64,000 bases of DNA from Ampelomyces quisqualis (taxonomy: Eukaryota > Ascomycota > Dothideomycetes > Pleosporales > Phaeosphaeriaceae): NCBI GenBank assembly GCA_018398575.1, contig JAGTXZ010000008.1, forward strand, positions 2,356,001-2,420,000. The letters run 5' to 3'. The notes beneath the pieces were generated by a model. That model searched no databases and had not been told where the DNA came from. It saw only the letters and a program-made list of their open reading frames with translations. Shown piece after piece: positions 58,901 to 64,000 of the stretch (position 1 is the first letter of the stretch; the number at the start of each line of letters is the position of its first letter). The position numbers were made by a program, and so were the translations under genes.

Positions 58901-60720
58901 TAACTATTAGCCTATTTACAAACCTAGGCTGCCTAGCACTACCTGCAATAATATCTTCTTAAGCGCCCTAAATACCTACTTGCTACTACTCCTTAACTAC
59001 AGCGCCAGAAACAAGAACCCTATGTCTTTGTAGCTGCGCCTAGCCTATCTGCGCACAACGTCCTAAAAGAGTATTACAAGCTAGATAAATTGCCCCTATA
59101 TATTAGCTACTTCCTAGAGCAGTATATATATAGGTACTACTGCGCTTGCCTACTGCGTCTTAGTATACCTGCCTACTAAGGTAAGTTGCCTATTCTAGAC
59201 AATAAGGTTACGCTTCTTACTGCTGTTGTTATTGTTTTACTAGTAATAAGAGGTAACAGTTATGCTGCAGATAAGCATCTCTATACCCTACGCTACAAGA
59301 GGCATGCTTTCTTCTGCAAAACGCTACAGGCTATTACTAAACTCAAATAGCGCCTACTCCTGTAGCTTACGCCTATAGGTCCTAGCAAAGTAACTACCCT
59401 AGGTTTACTATACGTAGTTGCGCAGCTAATTATCGCTAGCCTTAAGCGCCTCTTAGTTAGCTAGGTTAGTCTAATAGCTACCCTTAGGCGTGTTGTTAAG
59501 GTAGTCTATAAGGCTATCCTACAGCACTAGCAGCAGTTCCTCTACTAAGTCTATAAACAGAATCTCCTTGCAGAGAATATACGTCTATTCTACTAGGGTA
59601 CTATAAATTACTGCCCTTAACTGCGCTAGGCTTAGCCTATACTTACTATACAGGAACACTTTGTTGCCTGCTATCTAGTGCAACTAACCTGCTAGCGCTA
59701 AGTCTTTAGCAATCTGTCTGGCTAGTGCTTTAGTACTGCTAAGCTAGGTTATAGTGTAATTTAGACCCTACACAACACACTTCTCTACTGCTATAGTAAA
59801 CTTATTAGAGTCCTGTATTTCTTAGCCTAGTATATACGTTAATACTACACAACGTGCTATTTTGTTAAAGCCTGCAAGTATATAGGTATAGTCTTCTGCC
59901 TAGACAAAATTTGTAGTGCGCAGTCTAATAGCAAGCACAGTTAAGGTAACTACTAAGAGGAGCTTTTGCGCCTTGTTAACTATTGCCTTCTACTGCAAAA
60001 GGTATACAAATAAGGCTAGTGTTAGCTACTCTGCCTATGTTAAGTATAGTCTGTTGTCTAGTCTCTTAGCTTCTACTACCTAATTATAGTTGTTGCAGTT
60101 ACTACTATTGTCCTATCTATTCCCTACGTTTAGTACCTACTCTAGTTCTGCCTATACTAAGTAGACAGCGTTGTTAACCTAATAGCGCAGAATAGCTACT
60201 ATGTGCGCTGTGTCTATCTGTGTCTGTATAAAGAACACTAGGCACGCCTACACTATACGCGTATAGTAGTTAACAACGCTTCCTGTTGTGTATACTATCT
60301 AGGGCTTTAGCAGATATTACTCTGCCTGTACGCAGGCTATAATAGTCTGTATATAGGCACCTACGTATTTTACCTTCTTATAACTCTTACGTAGCGCAGA
60401 TCCTACTATTCTCTACACTACTACTATTATTGTTAATCTATCCTTACTTGCGCAGAGTCTATTATATGTACAACGCGCTATAATATACGTAAAGCCTTAC
60501 AGACGTATAGTAAAGCTGCTTGCTTACGCCTATAGGTCTACTTCTTGCGCTGCTAGCCCTACTACAGTCCTGTAACTCTCCTCTTCCTGCTTACGCACTT
60601 ACTAGGCACACTGCTTAAACTACTCTAGAAAGACTGCGCCTTTGTCTATAGCAGCCCTATTATTTGGCGCCTTTGCCTCCTTCTTTACTACATCTCCTAG
60701 CTCTTGCACGTAAAAGAAGG
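56000..60720 (-). pseudogene. RecQ-type SF2 helicase remnant, telomere-linked-helicase-like
   Basis: One minus-strand frame can be followed at four widely separated points (60,373 to about 56,100) without a shift, interrupted only by TAG/TAA. Helicase motifs appear in order. KQ(stop)EALDTML precedes Walker A at 58,073-58,090, which reads T-R-A-S-K-T (from TGASKT). VALQGHLL and CN(stop)VGIYYIA follow. Motif III TATLP is at 57,695-57,709, motif IV is KTIVFINNIA, and motif V is LGLNLLDVYLVIYS near 57,290-57,325. Motif VI GSRRAR, from a GSGRAGR-type box, is near 57,230. A Cys region with CNIC at 56,996-57,007 matches the C-terminal zinc region of RecQ-like proteins. The long N-terminal part (YVGAYIQTIIACVQAE) fits the large fungal telomere-linked RecQ helicases. 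Ends are approximate. Dead by RIP. Confidence 0.82.
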
Positions 60721-62490
60721 CTGCCTTAGGAAGCACACGTTATACCTTTACTATAGAGCCCTACGCTCTAACACTAGCTAGATGCCTATTCTTCTCTCTA
60801 GACGCTAGTGCAGACGCTGTACTAGGCTGCCTAGGCCTCCTAAACTCTACCTGCCTGTGCTCCTTACAGATGTAGGCCTGCTATCTATTTATATCTAGTT
60901 AGTTCCCTATAGTAGATTACTACACGTAGCTGCTAGCACAGTCTTCTACTAGGTATTAATATACGTAAAAGACGCAGAGGTGCTTAACTACAGGTATAAT
61001 AGTTATAGGCTACTCCTAGTTGCGTTTATTCTAGATCGCCTTTAACCTGTATATATCCTACGTCTCTTAGGCTACTATCTTCTCTTTAATTGTAAGTGTT
61101 ATTGTACCTAGGCTATAGCTTTAAGTACGCTAGTGTTGCTGCGTGCTCTCCTACGTAGACTTGCCTAGCAGCTCCTAACTACATAGCGCGCACATAAGAA
61201 CCTCCTGCCTGTCTTCTTCTAGAGAGGCATAGGTAATTAGTTAGCAGAGGGGCAATGTTAGCTTTAGCTCTTTATCTAGCTTACAGAGAGGCGTTGTTAG
61301 CTTTAGCCCTTTGCTTAGCTTATTGCCTATAAGAGTATCCTATAGTGTCTATAGAGTAAGAAACGCCTTTATGCCTATAGTTAGGTTAATAAATAGGTTA
61401 GGCATAGCAAGCCTATTCTTGCTAGAGCAGCTAAAGGCATTTCTGCTAAGTAGACTATTGTAGGCACAGTTAGTCTACTGCAAAGCCTAGCCTATAAACT
61501 AGTCTACTGTTAAGTACAAGTCTATAAGCAACAGCGTACCCTTAAAGCTTATTATTAGAGTAAGTAGATCTATTGCAGAATGTAACGCTAGGAGAGATAG
61601 AGGCAAGAGTAAGCAATAAGGGGCAAGCAGATACTAGTAAAAGCTAGCAAGAGTTACAAAGCACAATTAATAGGTAAAGGACTTGTAAGTAAGAATAAAA
61701 AGAGAGTATACTTGCAATGCTCTAGTGCAGCTATACAAGTACACCTTATACGCGCACTTTTATACCTACTACTGTTATCTAATTCTATAGACACCTCTAG
61801 TATTGTTATTTAACTACACGTACCTAGTCCTCCTAGAGCAATAGTAACAGGCTGCCTAACTTATAGCTCCTAGAGCTGCAATTGTTAGTCTCTCTAGGTT
61901 ACTAAGGCACAGTTGCTCTTTTTTTTCCTACTAGTAACATAACGTCCCAACCCTTATTTGTTAGGTGTACTAGCCTAACAATAGAGCAGTACAGCTTAGC
62001 GCAACTATTACTACTGCCTCTACCTATTAACTAGCACTATACTAGTTAGCAAAGCTACTAGCTAACACTATGCTAGTTAAGTACTCTATTAACTAATAGT
62101 TAGCTAGTTGCTAACTAGCACAGTGTTAGTAAGCTAGGACGCTTACTACTACTACGTCTGCGCTCTGCTATTACTTTCTGTGTTACGTATAACACAGTTA
62201 GCAGTTGCAGCTAGTACTACTCTGCTAACGCCTTACTAGGTTTGTACAAGCGCCCTCTACTCTCTTTTAAACCCTAAAAAGATATTGTCTACAACTCTTG
62301 CAGGTTCAGAGGTTTTTGCAGATTAATATTACTACAGCCTTTTATTCTATACTCCTATAATAAACACCCTAGATATACTATTCTAGACAGGCGTTAGGAG
62401 CTAGCTTCTAAACACTCTAGAAGAAAAGCAAGCTGTGCGCTTCTTCTAGAAGCTTAGTAGCTAGCGCGTGCTGTAGCTCTAGAATTCTAA
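60721..62490. mobile_element. RIP-degraded repeat DNA upstream of the helicase remnant
   Basis: Probably includes the 5' end and flank of the minus-strand helicase gene. A CTAGTTAGC-type palindromic cluster lies at 62,030-62,130, matching the one at about 50,225-50,325. No telomeric TTAGGG array and no separate readable gene were found. Confidence 0.4.
62030..62130. repeat. Second cluster of CTAGTTA palindromic repeats
   Basis: Contains ACTAGCACTATACTAGTTAG, GCTAACACTATGCTAGTTAA and AACTAATAGTTAGCTAGTTG, closely similar to the cluster at about 50,225-50,325. The two clusters bracket the less mutated island, the tandem arrays and the helicase remnant. Confidence 0.5.
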
Positions 62491-63881
62491 TAACTCTAAC
62501 AAATCTGCATTTATTGCTGTAAGCCTAGCAGTAGCCTTGTAATAGATATGTAGGAAAGCTGCTAAGAAAGATATAATTGCGTATATTTGCAAGCAATCTG
62601 CACTGCTAAAGAAGAAGAGAGATATAGTTACGTCTTCTAAGAAAAGGGCCAAGCACGTGCATACGTCTACGTCTAAGAACTGCTGCGCTAATGCTGCCTA
62701 AGAAGCAGCTACTAAGAAGGTATATTAATCTATATAGTATAACTTGCAAGAGGCTAAGGCTAACGCACGTAATAAAGATGCCTTTACGCTTAAGTAAGCC
62801 TAGTAGCTTTAGTTTGCCTATAAGCAACCAGAGGCCTAGGTAGCTAGAATACGTATTGTAGGTAAGGCTGTTTAACGCGCAATAACAGTAGAGAACGCTA
62901 AGGCCCTACGCGACTTCTAGCTTTTGCTACAGCACTAGCAAGCGTCTTATACAGCCCTACTAGCGTTATCCTAGGTAATAGTGTTGTTAACTAATAGCTA
63001 GTCTATAGCCTAAGCTAAAACCCTACGCGCATTACGTAACAAGAGTACTAGTAATTGTACCTGCTATTATTATCTTTGCGTTAAGAGTATAGAGTAGCTT
63101 AGTGCAGGACTAGGTATTATTAGGCGCTTTTATGCAGCGCAGCTACGTAAGGCGTATAACCTGCGTATCTATTATAAAGTGCAGCCTAAACGCGTGCTAC
63201 CTATTAGCTAGAAGTGTAAGGTAGAGATTTAAGTAGAATTGTATTTTACTGTGCAGCTACAGGGCTCTACCTAGCGCAGTAACTGTAACTTTAAAACGTT
63301 CTAGTATACTCTAAGGCATAGTAAGTGTTAGCTAGCACTAGAAGCTAGCTTTAGCTACAGTATCTTTGCGTTGTTGCTAAAGTTACAGGTACCTAACACG
63401 TTCCTTAAGCGCACGCTAACTAACAAGCTATTTTTACTATAGGTGCGCTTACTATATGCCTACAGCCCTCTTGTTATACGTATAGTACGCAATATTATAA
63501 TACTTGTTACGCTCTTTGCTAACAACAAACCTCTGCCTACTTACTTTACCTAACTTAAGCTGCTCCTATTAGAATTAGTAGACACAAACAGACTAACAGA
63601 GCCTCTTGCTAATCTACTAGTTAAAGCTAGACAGCATTCTTAGGTAGAAGAAGTTCTACTAGAAGATTAAGAGGACAAAGACAGCAAGCAGGCTAAGTTA
63701 AGTGCTAAAGAAGAGGAAGTAGAAGACAAAGACGCGCGCTAGCTTTTTCTTACGCAGGCTAATAACAAGTTATGTATAGATAGTAACCTTAATTCTCTTA
63801 CCTAGAAGGACTTTGCAGAGGTAGCAGATTTAGAGTTTAAAGACAATACGTTAAGCAACAACCTGTTACATACACTTCTTT
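62490..63881 (+). pseudogene. Unidentified RIP-degraded ORF, about 460 codons
   Basis: A single plus frame reads through 1.39 kb with TAG/TAA stops only and ends at a TAA at 63,879-63,881. Segments include KSAFIAVSLAVAL, KKKRDIVTSSKKRAKHVHTS, then LSAGLGIIRRFYAAQLRKAY, LLLKLQVPNTFLKRTLTNKL and RLLYAYSPLVIRIVRNIIIL. The C-terminal part is acidic (KEEEVEDKDAR). The basic N-terminal region followed by a mixed globular region would suit a DNA-binding protein of a transposon, but I recognise no family. The start lies upstream of or near 62,490. Confidence 0.5.
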
Positions 63882-64000
63882 AAGTCTAGTAGCTATAGTG
63901 CTTGTTATTAAAGATCTTCTGCCTTTGCAATTTTTCTGCTGCCTTATTAGCACTATAGCCTAGCAGATTACTACAAAACACCTTCCTCCCCTATTAAAGA

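Noticed and set aside
58900..60000. Plus-strand frame readable in the helicase region
   Set aside because: The minus frame shares phase with all helicase motifs, so the plus frame is its shadow.
1..64000. tRNA or rRNA genes
   Set aside because: No TTCGA-type tRNA arm with a foldable cloverleaf and no rRNA-like segment were seen by eye; a dedicated tRNA scan was not possible.

Overview
The window looks like a filamentous ascomycete (Pezizomycotina) genome. Short introns (48 and 52 bp), a fungal threonine dehydratase, a secreted tyrosinase and a sharp GC-normal / AT-rich split with RIP (repeat-induced point mutation) all point that way. A Dothideomycete of the Pleosporales type is my best guess, by inference only.

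Region A (1 to about 19,300) has normal base composition and carries the intact genes. In order: an F-box-like protein (+), an acidic low-complexity protein (+), a long stretch with no convincing gene (about 5.0-9.1 kb), a secreted tyrosinase (-), the two-exon mitochondrial threonine dehydratase ilv1 (+), a frameshifted fumarylacetoacetate-hydrolase-family pseudogene (+), a small secreted six-cysteine protein (+), a two-exon aminoglycoside-phosphotransferase-like kinase (+) and two small hypothetical proteins. Only ilv1 is clearly core metabolism. The rest is typical lineage-variable content next to a repeat block. The genes do not form an obvious pathway.

Region B (about 19,390 to 64,000) is one continuous AT-rich, TAG/TAA-riddled repeat block with no intact gene. 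It holds two complete but dead Ty3/gypsy-like LTR retrotransposons with matched LTRs and target-site duplications: E1, 22,789-30,635 with 217-bp LTRs and TSD CATAG; and E2, 31,493-43,943 with 184-bp LTRs and TSD GTAT. Next come two different minisatellites (44.0-46.0 kb), unidentified ORF remnants, a less mutated island with several tandem arrays (about 50.4-55.4 kb), a minus-strand RecQ-type helicase remnant resembling fungal telomere-linked helicases (about 56.0-60.7 kb), and a long unidentified plus-strand ORF remnant (62,490-63,881).

The most notable pattern is the mutational signature of Region B. TCA/TGA and CCA/TGG are almost absent, while ACA/TGT, GCA/TGC and CpG remain common. RIP here therefore seems to act on C in a pyrimidine-C-A context (YCA to YTA). 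This accounts for the near absence of TGA and Trp codons, the flood of CTAG, and the same active-site lesions in unrelated genes (protease DTG to NTR, reverse transcriptase DD to DN, helicase glycines to arginine). All calls are by eye from the sequence; no database search was possible.
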